This document shows, one piece after another, positions 19,545 through 29,122 of a stretch of DNA of 64,000 nucleotides; within the stretch, counting starts at the first letter, position 1, and each line of letters begins with the position of its first letter. The position numbers and the translations under genes are program-made. Source of the stretch: an uncultured Pseudomonadota bacterium (lineage in GTDB: Bacteria > Pseudomonadota > Gammaproteobacteria > Burkholderiales > Rhodocyclaceae). Location: contig CAIQBG010000024.1 in NCBI GenBank assembly GCA_903870055.1, positions 62,001 through 126,000 on the forward strand, in the 5' to 3' direction. Below the pieces are notes generated by a model. That model searched no databases. It was given only the letters and a program-made list of their open reading frames with translations, and was not told where the DNA came from.

Positions 19545-19748
19545 TTAAGCGCGGCCGATGTTAGCGGCTTGCTTACCCTTCGGGCCGTCGACCACGTCGA
19601 AGGAGACGCGTTCGCCTTCCTTCAGGGTCTTAAAACCATTCATGGTGATTGCGGAGAAATGGGCGAACAGATCCTCACCGCCGCCATCCGGCGTGATGAA
19701 ACCAAAACCCTTTGCGTCATTGAACCACTTGACGGTACCTAGTGCCAT
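19545..19748 (-). CDS. Cold-shock domain protein (CspA family)
   Basis: 67 residues, a complete single cold-shock OB domain that binds single-stranded RNA and DNA. RNP1 ([10 protein letters not shown], about residues 13-22) and RNP2 (DLFAHFSAI, about 27-35) are both present. The strong GGAAGG ribosome site is just upstream of the ATG at 19748. Between this gene and clpS there are about 240 bases holding its leader; long 5' leaders are common in this family, but no specific cold-box is identified. Confidence 0.95.
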   Translation of the reverse strand: MALGTVKWFNDAKGFGFITPDGGGEDLFAHFSAITMNGFKTLKEGERVSFDVVDGPKGKQAANIGRA

Positions 19749-19956
19749 GTTACTACTTCCTTCCGGTCGTACTGACCTCTTTAAACTATTTCAGAACGTA
19801 GCACACTCAGTGCGCCCACACTCCTCCCTGTACCGGAGTTCCGGTATTTGGCTTTTTTACGCGATGTTTTCCACATCGTCAACATATTTTTTCATTTATT
19901 TATGTTGCACCGCGGGGGCAACCAGACTGGCTCAGGCGTATTTTATGTCAAACCCA

Positions 19957-19985
19957 TTGAAGAATTGCCGTTCACCCCTTAAATT
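19957..19985 (+). promoter_or_regulatory. Predicted clpS promoter giving a near-leaderless mRNA
   Basis: TTGAAG (19957-19962), 17-base spacer, TAAATT (19980-19985). A start site seven bases after the -10 falls on the A of ATG 19992. No ribosome site precedes that ATG, in keeping with leaderless translation. Prediction only. Confidence 0.45.
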
Positions 19986-19991
19986 GTGCCC

Positions 19992-20312
19992 ATGCCCAAT
20001 CAACGAAAAACACAGGAAGGCACCGCACTCCTCGAACGAGAAGTGCTGGATCTCCGACCGCCACCGCTTTACCAGGTACTGCTACTTAATGACGATTTCA
20101 CCCCCATGGATTTCGTCGTCCACGTACTGGAATTAATCTTTCGGATGGATGAGGATCGCGCAATGCGTGTCATGATGGCGGTGCATACAGAAGGACGTGG
20201 CATCTGCGGTATCTACACCCGCGACATTGCTGCCAGCAAAGTCGAACAGGTCGTTAATCTGGCCAGGGAACACCAGCACCCCCTGGCCTGCGTGATGGAG
20301 GAAGCCCCATGA
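19992..20312 (+). CDS. clpS: ATP-dependent Clp protease adaptor ClpS
   Basis: 106 residues from ATG 19992; an in-frame GTG at 19986 would add two. ClpS delivers N-degron substrates to ClpA-ClpP. The core fold has [20 protein letters not shown] (about residues 27-46), with the Asn-Asp-Asp/Thr-Pro-Met loop lining the N-degron pocket, and [20 protein letters not shown] after it. The flexible N-terminal tail (1-25) is the part that engages ClpA in this family. Its stop overlaps the clpA start. Confidence 0.96.
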   Translation: MPNQRKTQEGTALLEREVLDLRPPPLYQVLLLNDDFTPMDFVVHVLELIFRMDEDRAMRVMMAVHTEGRGICGIYTRDIAASKVEQVVNLAREHQHPLACVMEEAP

Positions 20313-22594
20313 TTGCCCAGGAACTTGAAGTCAGCCTACATACCGCTTTTGTAGAAGCCCGCCAAAAACGACACGAATTCATCACCGTCGAACATCTATT
20401 ACTTGCGCTGATCGACAACCCATCAGCCTCAGATGCGTTACGTGCCTGCGGTGCGCAACTTGAAGCACTGCGGCATGAACTCACACGCTTTACCCAGGAT
20501 CACACGCCGGTTGTTGCCGAAGACGCGGAGACCGAAACACAACCAACGTTGGGTTTTCAACGCGTCATTCAGCGCGCCATACTGCACGTGCAGTCCTCCG
20601 GAAAAAAAGAAGTCACCGGTGCCAATGTGCTGGTGGCCATTTTTGGTGAAAAAGATTCACATGCCGTGTACTACCTGCAAAAACAGAATATTTCCCGTCT
20701 GGATCTGGTGAATTTCATTTCACACGGCATCTCCAAAGTGCCGCGTGACAGCGCCAAGCCTCAAGGCGACGATGGCGAGGCAGAATCTGCTGACAAGACT
20801 CAGAACGGCCCGCTCGAGCAATACACCATTAATCTGAATGTCCTTGCCCAGGAAGGCAAGATCGATCCGCTGATCGGCCGCGAGCGCGAACTGGAACGTG
20901 TCGTGCAGATTCTCTGTCGACGCCGCAAGAATAATCCACTGCTGGTTGGCGAAGCAGGCGTAGGCAAAACTGCTATTGCAGAAGGTCTAGCCCGCCGCGT
21001 TGTTGATAAAGATGTGCCTGATGTGCTGGCCAATGCCATTGTTTATTCACTGGACATGGGTGCCCTGCTCGCCGGCACCAAATACCGTGGCGATTTCGAG
21101 CAACGCCTGAAAGGCGTGCTCAAAGCACTGAAAAACAACCCGGAAGCCGTTCTCTTTATCGATGAAATCCATACGCTAATCGGAGCCGGCTCGGCATCCG
21201 GCGGAACCCTTGACGCCTCTAACTTGCTCAAACCTGCATTGGCGAATGGGCAACTGCGCTGTATCGGCGCTACGACCTTTGTCGAATACCGTGGCATCTT
21301 TGAAAAAGATTCTGCTCTTTCGCGCCGCTTCCAGAAGGTTGACGTGAATGAGCCCTCTGTTGCAGAGACGATCGAGATCCTAAAGGGCCTTAAATCCCGC
21401 TTCGAGTCTCATCACAGCATCAAGTACACCGCATCAGCACTCACCACGGCTGCCGAGTTAGCAGCACGTCACATTACTGATCGCCATTTGCCAGATAAGG
21501 CGATCGACGTTATTGATGAGGCTGGCGCCGCGCAGCGCATTCTGCCGAAGAGCAAACAGAAGAAAGTGGTCGGCAAGCACGAGATCGAAGAAATCGTAGC
21601 GCGGATCGCCCGCATTCCACCGTCGCATGTCTCTAACGATGACAAACGCGCATTGAAGAATCTGGATCGCGATTTGAAAGCGGTTGTCTTCGGACAAGAC
21701 AACGCGATTGACGCGCTCGCCCGCGCCATCAAGATGGCCCGCTCAGGTTTGGGCAACCCCGGCAAACCGATCGGTGCCTTTCTCTTCTCGGGCCCTACTG
21801 GTGTGGGCAAAACCGAAGTGGCCAAACAACTGGCGTACTGCCTCGGCATAGAGTTGCTACGATTTGACATGTCTGAATACATGGAACGCCATGCGGTTTC
21901 GCGTTTAATCGGTGCGCCACCAGGCTATGTCGGCTTTGAGCAAGGCGGCTTACTCACCGAAGCCATCAATAAAAAACCCTACTGCGTGCTACTCCTTGAT
22001 GAAATCGAGAAGGCACATCAGGACATCTACAACGTCCTGCTTCAGGTGATGGATCATGGCACGCTCACCGATAACAATGGACGCAAAGCAGACTTCCGCA
22101 ATGTGGTGATTATCCTCACTACCAATGCTGGCCAGGAAACCCTCAACAAATCCGTGATGGGCTTTACCGCCAAGAAACAGGTTGGGGATGAGATGGAAGA
22201 GATCAAACGCGTCTTCACTCCAGAATTCCGTAACCGTCTCGATGCCACTATCTCGTTCAAGCCCCTGGATCTGGAAGTTATCTTGCGCGTGGTCGATAAA
22301 TTCCTGATGCAACTGGAAGAACAGCTGCATGAGAAGAAAGTAGAAGTCACTTTCACGGAAGCGCTCAAAACCTATCTGGCGGAAAATGGTTTTGATCCAC
22401 TCATGGGTGCACGACCCATGGCACGTCTGATTCAGGACACCATCCGCTCTGCATTGGCCGATGAACTCCTTTTTGGAAAACTTGCTCACGGCGGACAGGT
22501 CACCGTAGATATTGACCAGAATGACAAGGTACAACTACATTTCACCGACGCCGAAAAACTTGACCCACAAGGTCAGGCTTCAGTACCGGCCTAA
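20309..22594 (+). CDS. clpA: ATP-dependent Clp protease ATPase subunit ClpA
   Basis: 761 residues. AAA+ unfoldase feeding ClpP. The N-domain (about 1-145) has the ClpS- and substrate-binding repeats. D1 has Walker A GEAGVGKT (about 214) and [11 protein letters not shown]2 has GPTGVGKT (about 494) and [11 protein letters not shown]. The ClpP-docking loop, usually IGL or IGF, reads MGF (about residue 617). The C-terminal D2-small domain has [13 protein letters not shown]. The ATG overlaps the clpS stop by four bases, so the pair are translationally coupled. Confidence 0.97.
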   Translation: MIAQELEVSLHTAFVEARQKRHEFITVEHLLLALIDNPSASDALRACGAQLEALRHELTRFTQDHTPVVAEDAETETQPTLGFQRVIQRAILHVQSSGKKEVTGANVLVAIFGEKDSHAVYYLQKQNISRLDLVNFISHGISKVPRDSAKPQGDDGEAESADKTQNGPLEQYTINLNVLAQEGKIDPLIGRERELERVVQILCRRRKNNPLLVGEAGVGKTAIAEGLARRVVDKDVPDVLANAIVYSLDMGALLAGTKYRGDFEQRLKGVLKALKNNPEAVLFIDEIHTLIGAGSASGGTLDASNLLKPALANGQLRCIGATTFVEYRGIFEKDSALSRRFQKVDVNEPSVAETIEILKGLKSRFESHHSIKYTASALTTAAELAARHITDRHLPDKAIDVIDEAGAAQRILPKSKQKKVVGKHEIEEIVARIARIPPSHVSNDDKRALKNLDRDLKAVVFGQDNAIDALARAIKMARSGLGNPGKPIGAFLFSGPTGVGKTEVAKQLAYCLGIELLRFDMSEYMERHAVSRLIGAPPGYVGFEQGGLLTEAINKKPYCVLLLDEIEKAHQDIYNVLLQVMDHGTLTDNNGRKADFRNVVIILTTNAGQETLNKSVMGFTAKKQVGDEMEEIKRVFTPEFRNRLDATISFKPLDLEVILRVVDKFLMQLEEQLHEKKVEVTFTEALKTYLAENGFDPLMGARPMARLIQDTIRSALADELLFGKLAHGGQVTVDIDQNDKVQLHFTDAEKLDPQGQASVPA

Positions 22595-22621
22595 CCCCTC
22601 TTTCGTCACGACACCGCTAAT

Positions 22622-23119
22622 ATGACTGCCCTACTCACCACCGACCTCCTCGATAATAATGAAGCCCTGATCAAAGCTGAGCAGCTAAGAATCCTCGCGC
22701 CGATGTTTCAACGCTACGGCGGCAAGACAGCGTTTGCAGGCAGCATCGTGACGCTGAAGATTTTTGAAGACAACTCGCTTGTGCGCACCGTTCTTGGTGA
22801 ACCGGGCACGGGTAAGGTATTGGTCATTGACGGTGGCGGTAGCCTGCGTTGCGCATTACTCGGCGACCAACTCGCGGACATGGCCGTAAAAAATGGCTGG
22901 GCGGGGGTTGTCGTTTATGGCTGTATTCGCGATAGTGCTGCTATTAACGCACTCCCACTGGGTGTCCGTGCTCTGAATACACACCCGTTAAAAACGGTTA
23001 AGAAAAACGTAGGCGAGCGCGACATTCCCGTTACCTTTGGCGGTGTCACCCTCAAGCCTGGCGAGTGGCTGTGCGCTGATGAAGACGGCGTCATTGTTTC
23101 AACAACACCCTTGATCTAG
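22622..23119 (+). CDS. rraA: RraA family protein (RNase E activity regulator A type)
   Basis: 165 residues, usual length. Seen: the RraA core [20 protein letters not shown] (about residues 60-79), [15 protein letters not shown] (about 97-111), and the acidic C-terminal [13 protein letters not shown]. The GCIRD and DEDG motifs are shared with HMG/CHA aldolases, to which this fold belongs. In E. coli RraA binds and inhibits RNase E; some homologues act instead as 4-hydroxy-4-methyl-2-oxoglutarate aldolases, and sequence alone does not decide. It follows clpA and ends at a strong terminator. Confidence 0.87.
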   Translation: MTALLTTDLLDNNEALIKAEQLRILAPMFQRYGGKTAFAGSIVTLKIFEDNSLVRTVLGEPGTGKVLVIDGGGSLRCALLGDQLADMAVKNGWAGVVVYGCIRDSAAINALPLGVRALNTHPLKTVKKNVGERDIPVTFGGVTLKPGEWLCADEDGVIVSTTPLI

Positions 23120-23144
23120 ATACGGCACCTTTACCGCCCTGCTG

Positions 23145-23173
23145 AAAAACCGGCCGGTCTGGCCGGTTTTTTT
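23145..23173 (+). terminator. Rho-independent terminator after rraA
   Basis: AAAAACCGGCC, loop GGTCT, GGCCGGTTTTTTT: a strong GC stem followed by a T run. Confidence 0.88.
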
Positions 23174-23258
23174 ATGCGGCAACGCACACAAAGTTCCAAA
23201 ACAACAAAACAAACACGTTCCAACGCAATGTTTTTATTGGATTTTATATAATCTTATG

Positions 23259-23303
23259 TCTTATATAAGAGTTGTTGCGCACGCAGCAAAATGTGTATAT
23301 AGT
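23259..23303 (+). promoter_or_regulatory. aceA promoter with a 12-bp palindromic operator
   Basis: The perfect palindrome TCTTATATAAGA is at 23259-23270, with an extra TCTTAT half-site at 23252. It lies just upstream of TTGCGC (23275-23280), 17 bases, TATAGT (23298-23303). A near-identical box lies at the pckG/maeB promoter and a weaker one at aceB, so a shared regulator is inferred. The bound protein is not identified in the window. Confidence 0.55.
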
Positions 23304-23386
23304 GATTCATGCACCGACGCGCGACTACCGCAAGAATCAACCGCACGCCAGAGCACTCCTCTTGCAAACTCTCCTAAGGAATCAAC

Positions 23387-24697
23387 ATGGCAACTCGTGA
23401 ACAGCAAATCGCCGCCCTGGAAAAAGACTGGGCTGAAAATCCTCGCTGGAAGAACGTCAAGCGCGGTTACTCTGCCGCTGACGTCGTACGTCTGCGCGGC
23501 TCTCTGCAGCCAGAATACACACTGGCTCAACGCGGTGCCAAAGTTCTGTGGGACAAAGTCAACGGCGGCGCCAAAAAGGGCTACGTGAACGCCTTCGGCG
23601 CTATCACCGCCGGTCAAGCCATGCAACAGGCCAAAGCTGGCCTGGAAGCCGTATACCTGTCAGGCTGGCAAGTAGCCGCCGACGGCAACACCTCGGAAAC
23701 CATGTACCCGGATCAGTCGCTGTATGCCTATGACTCCGTGCCAACCATGGTTCGCCGCATTAACAATACTTTCAAGCGCGCAGATGAGATTCAGTGGTCG
23801 CGTGGCATCAACCCGGGCGACAAAGAGTTCATCGACTACTTCCTGCCGATCGTTGCCGATGCTGAAGCTGGTTTTGGTGGCGTTCTGAACGCCTTCGAAC
23901 TGATGAAGAACATGATCGCCTCCGGTGCTGCTGGCGTTCACTTCGAAGACCAACTGGCTGCTGCCAAGAAGTGTGGCCACATGGGTGGCAAGGTTCTGGT
24001 ACCAACGCGTGAAGCCATCGAAAAGCTGATCTCCGCACGTTTTGCTGCCGACGTCATGGGCGTACCGACCCTGATCCTGGCCCGTACCGATGCTGAAGCG
24101 GCTAACCTGATCACTTCCGATTACGACGAAAACGATAAGCCATTCCTGACCGGTGAACGTACGCAAGAAGGTTTCTACCGCGTGAAAAATGGTCTGGAGC
24201 AATCGATCAGCCGTGGTGTTGCTTACGCGCCTTATGCTGATCTGGTCTGGTGTGAAACTGGCGTGCCTGACATTGGCTTCGCCCGCGAATTCGCCCTCGC
24301 CGTTCTGGCTTCTTGCCCAGGCAAGCTGCTGTCGTACACCTGCTCGCCATCGTTCAACTGGAAGAAGAACCTTAACGACTCACACCTCGCGGCCTTCCAA
24401 GAAGAACTGTCGGCACTGGGTTACAAGTACCAGTTCATCACACTGGCTGGCATCCACGTCAACTGGTACAACACCTTCAAGTTCGCCAAGGCCTATGCTG
24501 GCGGCGAAGGCATGAAGCACTACGTTGAAATGGTTCAGGAACCTGAATTCGCTGCTCGTGAAGATGGTTACACCTTCGTTTCGCACCAGCAGGAAGTCGG
24601 TACCGGTTACTTCGACGAAGTAACTACCGTCATCCAGGGTGGTTCGTCGAGCGTGAAGGCGCTGACCGGTTCGACAGAAGAAGAACAGTTCCACTAA
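23387..24697 (+). CDS. aceA: Isocitrate lyase
   Basis: 436 residues. Cleaves isocitrate to glyoxylate and succinate, the first glyoxylate-shunt step, needed for growth on acetate and fatty acids. Seen: the catalytic motif KKCGHMGGKVLVPT (Cys at about residue 191) and the N-terminal QQIAALEKDWAENPRW usual for the AceA type. The active-site His and Glu regions (around SPSFNWKKNL at about 324) are in place. AAGGA precedes the ATG. Malate synthase lies 1.7 kb downstream, separated by tpx and a LysR gene. Confidence 0.97.
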   Translation: MATREQQIAALEKDWAENPRWKNVKRGYSAADVVRLRGSLQPEYTLAQRGAKVLWDKVNGGAKKGYVNAFGAITAGQAMQQAKAGLEAVYLSGWQVAADGNTSETMYPDQSLYAYDSVPTMVRRINNTFKRADEIQWSRGINPGDKEFIDYFLPIVADAEAGFGGVLNAFELMKNMIASGAAGVHFEDQLAAAKKCGHMGGKVLVPTREAIEKLISARFAADVMGVPTLILARTDAEAANLITSDYDENDKPFLTGERTQEGFYRVKNGLEQSISRGVAYAPYADLVWCETGVPDIGFAREFALAVLASCPGKLLSYTCSPSFNWKKNLNDSHLAAFQEELSALGYKYQFITLAGIHVNWYNTFKFAKAYAGGEGMKHYVEMVQEPEFAAREDGYTFVSHQQEVGTGYFDEVTTVIQGGSSSVKALTGSTEEEQFH

Positions 24698-24716
24698 GCA
24701 CTGCAATTCTTCTAAA

Positions 24717-24745
24717 TAAAACAGCACCTTCGGGTGCTGTTTTTG
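24717..24745 (+). terminator. Rho-independent terminator after aceA
   Basis: AAAACAGCACC, loop TTCG, GGTGCTGTTTTT. The cUUCGg loop is extra-stable. A sister hairpin with the same core terminates aceB. Confidence 0.88.
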
Positions 24746-24806
24746 TTTCTGGCAAATCCGTCTAAACTATTCGAACACTACAACATCGAACTCAAAGGAC
24801 CCCACC

Positions 24807-25310
24807 ATGACTCAAGCAGTGACCCTAGGCGGCAACGCCATTCAAATCGGCGGCAAACTCCCACAAGCCGGTGCTACCGCACCTGCATTCAAACTAGTAG
24901 CAAAAGACCTGAGTGACGCTACGCTGGAAAACTTTACGGGCAAGCGCAAGGTGCTGAACATTTTTCCGAGTGTAGATACGCCTACATGTGCCACTTCCGT
25001 TCGTAAATTCAACACCCAGGCCAGCCAGCTGAAAAACACCGTCATACTGTGCATCTCGGCAGATTTACCTTTTGCCCAATCCCGCTTCTGCGGTGCAGAA
25101 GGCCTCGACAATGTACAAACGCTATCGACGATGCGTGGTCGCGAATTCCTGCAGGACTACGGTGTTGCGATTGAGTCTGGCCCGATCGCTGGCCTAGCTG
25201 CACGTGCCGTGGTCGTGCTTGATGAAAACAATCGCGTGCTACATAGCGAGCTTGTCAGCGAAATCAAGAACGAACCGAATTACGATGCCGCTTTAGCGGT
25301 TCTGGCTTAA
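24807..25310 (+). CDS. tpx: Thiol peroxidase (Tpx-type peroxiredoxin)
   Basis: 167 residues, normal length. Reduces hydrogen peroxide and alkyl hydroperoxides using thioredoxin. The peroxidatic Cys is in [14 protein letters not shown] (about residue 60) and the resolving Cys in [10 protein letters not shown] (about 94), with the atypical 2-Cys spacing of Tpx. AAAGGA precedes the ATG. Its last 47 bases overlap the 3' end of the convergent LysR gene, so there is no terminator between them. Confidence 0.95.
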   Translation: MTQAVTLGGNAIQIGGKLPQAGATAPAFKLVAKDLSDATLENFTGKRKVLNIFPSVDTPTCATSVRKFNTQASQLKNTVILCISADLPFAQSRFCGAEGLDNVQTLSTMRGREFLQDYGVAIESGPIAGLAARAVVVLDENNRVLHSELVSEIKNEPNYDAALAVLA

Positions 25311-26223
25311 TGCCATTGCCTTTAGGCAACCAGTAATCCTTCTGACTGTACGCGTCTTTTAAAAGATCAATAAAGGCGCGTACTTTCAACGGCAAATGTC
25401 GCCGCTCAGGAAACACCGCATAAATCCCCACCGGGGGTGCAGCCCAATCATCCAGCACGCTGACCAGACGCCCTGCCTGCAAATCTTCACCCACCTCCCA
25501 CATTGAGCGCCAGGCGAGCCCAGCGCCAGACCGTGCCCATTCAGCCAGCACAACGCCATCGTTGCACTCCATAGACCCCTTAACGCGAATGCTGCGCGTC
25601 TTTGTACCTGCCCCGCCCGAACGGAAAGTCCAACCACGCTGCGGCCCCAAAGCAAGACAATCATGTCCCGCGAGTTCTTCAGGGGTGCGTGGTTGCCCAT
25701 GCTTTTGCAAATAACTGGGTGCAGCAACGACCACACGCTTCATTTCGCCCAGATGCACCGATACGAGGTTAGAGTCGGCCAGTGCGCCTAATCGAATGCC
25801 GCAATCAAAACCCTCGTTAACTAAATCCACCAAACGATCCGATAGATCCAGGGTCACATTCACATCCTGATGCCGATCAAGAAAATCCGGTACATGGGGT
25901 GCAACGTGCTGACGTCCAAAGCCAGCGGGTGCTGTCACCCGTAGATGCCCACTCACCTGCACACTACCTCGCGCTGCCGCAGCTTCTGCACTTGCTAGGT
26001 CATTCAGGATACGAATACAGTCTTCGAGATAATTAGCCCCTGATTCAGTGAGCGAAATACGCCGTGTCGTGCGATGTAACAAACGGGATCCGAGGCGCTC
26101 CTCGAGCGCATCCAGTCGCCGGGCCATAATCGCCGGAGTAACCCCATCAACACGCGCAGCGGCTGAAAGTGAGCCATGCGTTGCTACCAGCACGAGTGCC
26201 TGCATTTCCTTGAAAGGATTCAT
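25264..26223 (-). CDS. LysR-family transcriptional regulator
   Basis: 319 residues from ATG 26223, preceded by AAGGCG; an in-frame TTG at 26229 is closer to the ribosome site and less likely. The N-terminal winged helix-turn-helix (about 1-60) reads [20 protein letters not shown], then [20 protein letters not shown]. The effector domain (about 90-300) is complete. The gene is divergent from aceB, so it may control malate synthase or the glyoxylate shunt. No ligand can be inferred. The C-terminal tail is basic and overlaps tpx. Confidence 0.88.
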   Translation of the reverse strand: MNPFKEMQALVLVATHGSLSAAARVDGVTPAIMARRLDALEERLGSRLLHRTTRRISLTESGANYLEDCIRILNDLASAEAAAARGSVQVSGHLRVTAPAGFGRQHVAPHVPDFLDRHQDVNVTLDLSDRLVDLVNEGFDCGIRLGALADSNLVSVHLGEMKRVVVAAPSYLQKHGQPRTPEELAGHDCLALGPQRGWTFRSGGAGTKTRSIRVKGSMECNDGVVLAEWARSGAGLAWRSMWEVGEDLQAGRLVSVLDDWAAPPVGIYAVFPERRHLPLKVRAFIDLLKDAYSQKDYWLPKGNGIKPEPLKRHRNSVRS

Positions 26224-26237
26224 ATGCAACGCCTTAT

Positions 26238-26310
26238 TTATTTGATACTAAAAGTATAAGAAGAACAGATATTTTTACATCTTTCAATCTTATTTGATAC
26301 CCAATAGAAT
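26238..26310 (+). promoter_or_regulatory. aceB/LysR divergent regulatory region
   Basis: Two copies of TTATTTGATAC (26238-26248 and 26290-26300) lie 52 bases apart in direct orientation. The first runs into the palindrome ATACT-AAA-AGTAT (26245-26257), a LysR-box-like T-N11-A element. The second overlaps a TCTTAT half-site (26288), related to the aceA palindrome with 9 of 12 matches. A plausible promoter TTTCAA (26282-26287), 17 bases, TAGAAT (26305-26310) contains the second copy. Inferred to be LysR and possibly shared-operator sites. Confidence 0.5.
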
Positions 26311-26352
26311 GTACCCTGTTTTGTTAATCATCCTTTCCATCCGGAGTTATCC

Positions 26353-27951
26353 ATGAGCCTCAAACTGCCTGCCGGCGTTCAGATCACTGGCCCGATCAAT
26401 GCCCGTTACGACGAAATCCTGACGCCTGAAGCGCTAGCATTTGTTGCCAAGCTTCATCGTGCTTTCGAACCACGCCGTCAAGAACTTTTGAAGGCTCGCA
26501 TTGAGCGTCAAGCACGAATCGACGCTGGCGAGATGCCTGACTTCCTGCCGGAAACCAAGCACATCCGCGAAGGTGACTGGAAAGTTGCACCGCTGCCTAA
26601 GGCTCTAGAACGCCGCCGTACCGAAATCACCGGCCCCGTTGAAGCCAAGATGATCATCAACGCCTACAATTCGGGCGCTGATTCGTACATGACCGACTTT
26701 GAAGATTCGAACAGCCCGAACTGGGAAAACCAGATCCAGGGTCAGGTCAATCTGTACGACGCCATCCGTCGCAAGCTGTCGTTCAAGAACGAAGCCGGCA
26801 AAGAATACAAACTCAACGATAAGATTGCCACCCTGCAGATCCGTCCGCGTGGCTGGCATCTGGATGAAAAGCACGTACTGATCGATGGTCAGCGCGTTTC
26901 CGGCGGCATCTTCGATTTCGGCCTGGTGTTCTTCCATAATGCCAAGGAACAGATCGCCCGCGGTGCCGGCCCATACTTCTATCTGCCGAAGATGGAAAGC
27001 CATCTGGAAGCCCGTCTGTGGAACGACATCTTTGTCATGGCCCAGAATGAAATCGGCCTGCCACAAGGCACCATTAAAGCCACCGTGCTGGTTGAAACCA
27101 TTCTCGCTACCTTCGAGATGGAAGAAATCCTGTACGAACTGCGTGAGCACTCGGCTGGCCTGAATGCCGGTCGTTGGGATTACATCTTCAGCGGCATCAA
27201 AAAATTCAATAAGAACAAGGATTTCTGTCTGGCACAGCGTGGTGCCATCACCATGGAAGTGCCATTCATGCGTTCGTATGCACTGGCACTGGTTAAGGCT
27301 TGCCACAAGCGTGGTGCGCCGGCCATGGGCGGCATGTCGGCGCTGATCCCAATCAAGAACGATCCAGTCGCCAATGAAAAGGCACTAGCCGGCATTCGCC
27401 ACGATAAGACCCGTGACGCCAATGACGGCTTCGATGGCGGCTGGGTAGCTCACCCGGGTCTGGTATCAATTGCTGCCGAAGAATTCCAGAAGGTCCTCGG
27501 CGATCGTCCGAACCAGTGGGAAAAACAACGCACCGAAGATTTCGGCGCCAAGGACTGGCTGAACTTCCAACCAGAACAGCCCATCACCGAAGCCGGTCTG
27601 CGCAACAACATCAACGTAGGTATCCACTACCTGGGTAGCTGGCTGGGCGGCAATGGCTGCGTACCAATCCACAACCTGATGGAAGATGCTGCTACGGCTG
27701 AAATCTCCCGTTCGCAGGTATGGCAATGGGTCGTGTCGCCGAAGGGTGTTCTAGACGATGGCCGCAAGGTTACCGAAGACATGGTACGTGGCATGATCGC
27801 AGAAGAGCTGACTAAGGTGAAAGCCACTGTCAGCGCTCAGGGCGAAGATACTGCGACCTACGATCAGGCGGCAGTGATTTTCGATAAGATGTCGCTAACC
27901 CCGGAATACCCGGAGTTCCTGACGCTGCCTTTGTATGAAGCCATGGCCTAA
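26353..27951 (+). CDS. aceB: Malate synthase A
   Basis: 532 residues. Condenses glyoxylate with acetyl-CoA to malate, closing the glyoxylate shunt. The length and the start (PAGVQITGPINARYDEILTP) fit the A isoform. Seen: the catalytic TIM barrel with TDFEDSNSPNWENQ near residue 115, KMESHLEARLWND near 214, the Mg-binding VLVETILATFEMEEI region (about 242-256), and the Asp/Glu-containing C-terminal plug. The ribosome site TCCGGAG lies upstream. It ends in a strong terminator. Confidence 0.97.
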   Translation: MSLKLPAGVQITGPINARYDEILTPEALAFVAKLHRAFEPRRQELLKARIERQARIDAGEMPDFLPETKHIREGDWKVAPLPKALERRRTEITGPVEAKMIINAYNSGADSYMTDFEDSNSPNWENQIQGQVNLYDAIRRKLSFKNEAGKEYKLNDKIATLQIRPRGWHLDEKHVLIDGQRVSGGIFDFGLVFFHNAKEQIARGAGPYFYLPKMESHLEARLWNDIFVMAQNEIGLPQGTIKATVLVETILATFEMEEILYELREHSAGLNAGRWDYIFSGIKKFNKNKDFCLAQRGAITMEVPFMRSYALALVKACHKRGAPAMGGMSALIPIKNDPVANEKALAGIRHDKTRDANDGFDGGWVAHPGLVSIAAEEFQKVLGDRPNQWEKQRTEDFGAKDWLNFQPEQPITEAGLRNNINVGIHYLGSWLGGNGCVPIHNLMEDAATAEISRSQVWQWVVSPKGVLDDGRKVTEDMVRGMIAEELTKVKATVSAQGEDTATYDQAAVIFDKMSLTPEYPEFLTLPLYEAMA

Positions 27952-27968
27952 TAGCTAACGCTTCAGGC

Positions 27969-27996
27969 AAAGACGGCACCTTCGGGTGCCGTCTTT
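27969..27996 (+). terminator. Rho-independent terminator after aceB
   Basis: AAAGACGGCACC, loop TTCG, GGTGCCGTCTTT followed by CTTT. Same GCACC-TTCG-GGTGC core as the aceA terminator. Confidence 0.88.
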
Positions 27997-28014
27997 CTTT
28001 GCGGATCCTCTCTC

Positions 28015-28383
28015 ATGATCGCTGCACTCACCTGGTTACTGTTGTATCAACTCACCGGAGAAATCCTGGCACACGTTCTAGCGTTGCCCGTGCCCGGCCC
28101 CGTAATTGGCATGGCGCTTCTCTTCCTGACGCTGGTAGTCCGGGGCCAAAGTGAACGCCCGATTCCCAAGGCGCTAGAGCAGACGGCCAGCACGCTGTTA
28201 CAACACCTATCACTACTCTTTGTTCCCGCTGGCACAGGCGTGATGCTCTACTTACAACTGATTGTTGATGAATGGTTGCCGATTAGCGTAGCCCTTGTTG
28301 TCAGCACTCTCGGCGCCATGACAGTAACAGCGCTGATATTACGGGTCATGACCCATAAGAAGTCGGGAGCAGATCATGCCTGA
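28015..28383 (+). CDS. CidA/LrgA family membrane protein
   Basis: 122 residues with four predicted membrane helices (about 2-20, 28-45, 60-80, 88-110). Seen: PVPGPVIGMALLFLTLVVRG, the CidA/LrgA signature, and SLLFVPAGTGVMLY. The family is holin-like and in several bacteria affects murein hydrolase activity or pyruvate/overflow metabolite transport. It overlaps the LrgB gene by eight bases, so the two make one unit. Association with glyoxylate-shunt genes is seen here, but causal linkage is not shown. Confidence 0.9.
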   Translation: MIAALTWLLLYQLTGEILAHVLALPVPGPVIGMALLFLTLVVRGQSERPIPKALEQTASTLLQHLSLLFVPAGTGVMLYLQLIVDEWLPISVALVVSTLGAMTVTALILRVMTHKKSGADHA

Positions 28384-29107
28384 ACGGATAACGCAGACCT
28401 GGGTATACCTTTCCGCAACACCACTCTTCTGGTTAACCATGACATTGGTGGCGTATCAGATCGCTCATTGGATATACCGTCGCTGTGGTGCTCATCCATT
28501 AGCGAACCCGGTACTGATTGCCGTGGCCTTGCTACTTACGCTCTTACAGCTGACCCAAACCCCTTACGACACCTATTTCAGCGGTGCCCAGTTTGTACAT
28601 TTTCTGCTGGGGCCTGCGACAGTAGCTCTGGCCATTCCGCTCTACGGCCAGTTCCAGCGCTTGGTTGGACTGGCTGGCCCTTTGCTACTCGCTTTGATCG
28701 GTGGCTCACTGACAGCCATGCTGAGCGCTGTGTTTGTTGGCCACTGGCTGGGAGGCAGCATCCCCACATTGCTTTCCTTAGCGCCTAAATCAGTCACCAC
28801 CCCTATTGCGATGGGTATTGCAGAACGCATTGGTGGGCATCCATCTCTGGCCGCCGTGATGGTCATCGCCACCGGGATCCTGGGTGCCATTACCGCACAA
28901 ACACTCTTTCGCTGGCTCAAAGTCAAAGATGATGCCGTCGGCGGTTTTGCCCTCGGCGTTGCTGCGCATGGTATCGGCACTGCGCGTGCATTTCAGGTGA
29001 GTGAAACCATGGGTGCCTTCGCTGCTTTAGGCATGGGATTAAACGGCATACTCACTGCCATCTCTTTGCCCAGCCTGATGCAGTGGCTCAAACCTTTGTT
29101 GCAATAG
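28376..29107 (+). CDS. LrgB/CidB family membrane protein
   Basis: 243 residues, about eight membrane helices. Seen: the LrgB signature LGPATVALAIPLYGQFQRL (about 83-101), SLAPKSVTTPIAMGIAERIGG (about 138-158, here split around the Ser-Val-Thr) and GVAAHGIGTARAFQV. Partner of the overlapping CidA/LrgA gene; together they are proposed to transport small organic acids such as pyruvate or control murein hydrolases. The start overlaps the upstream stop. Confidence 0.92.
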   Translation: MPERITQTWVYLSATPLFWLTMTLVAYQIAHWIYRRCGAHPLANPVLIAVALLLTLLQLTQTPYDTYFSGAQFVHFLLGPATVALAIPLYGQFQRLVGLAGPLLLALIGGSLTAMLSAVFVGHWLGGSIPTLLSLAPKSVTTPIAMGIAERIGGHPSLAAVMVIATGILGAITAQTLFRWLKVKDDAVGGFALGVAAHGIGTARAFQVSETMGAFAALGMGLNGILTAISLPSLMQWLKPLLQ

Positions 29108-29122
29108 ATCGCAAAATAAGCG

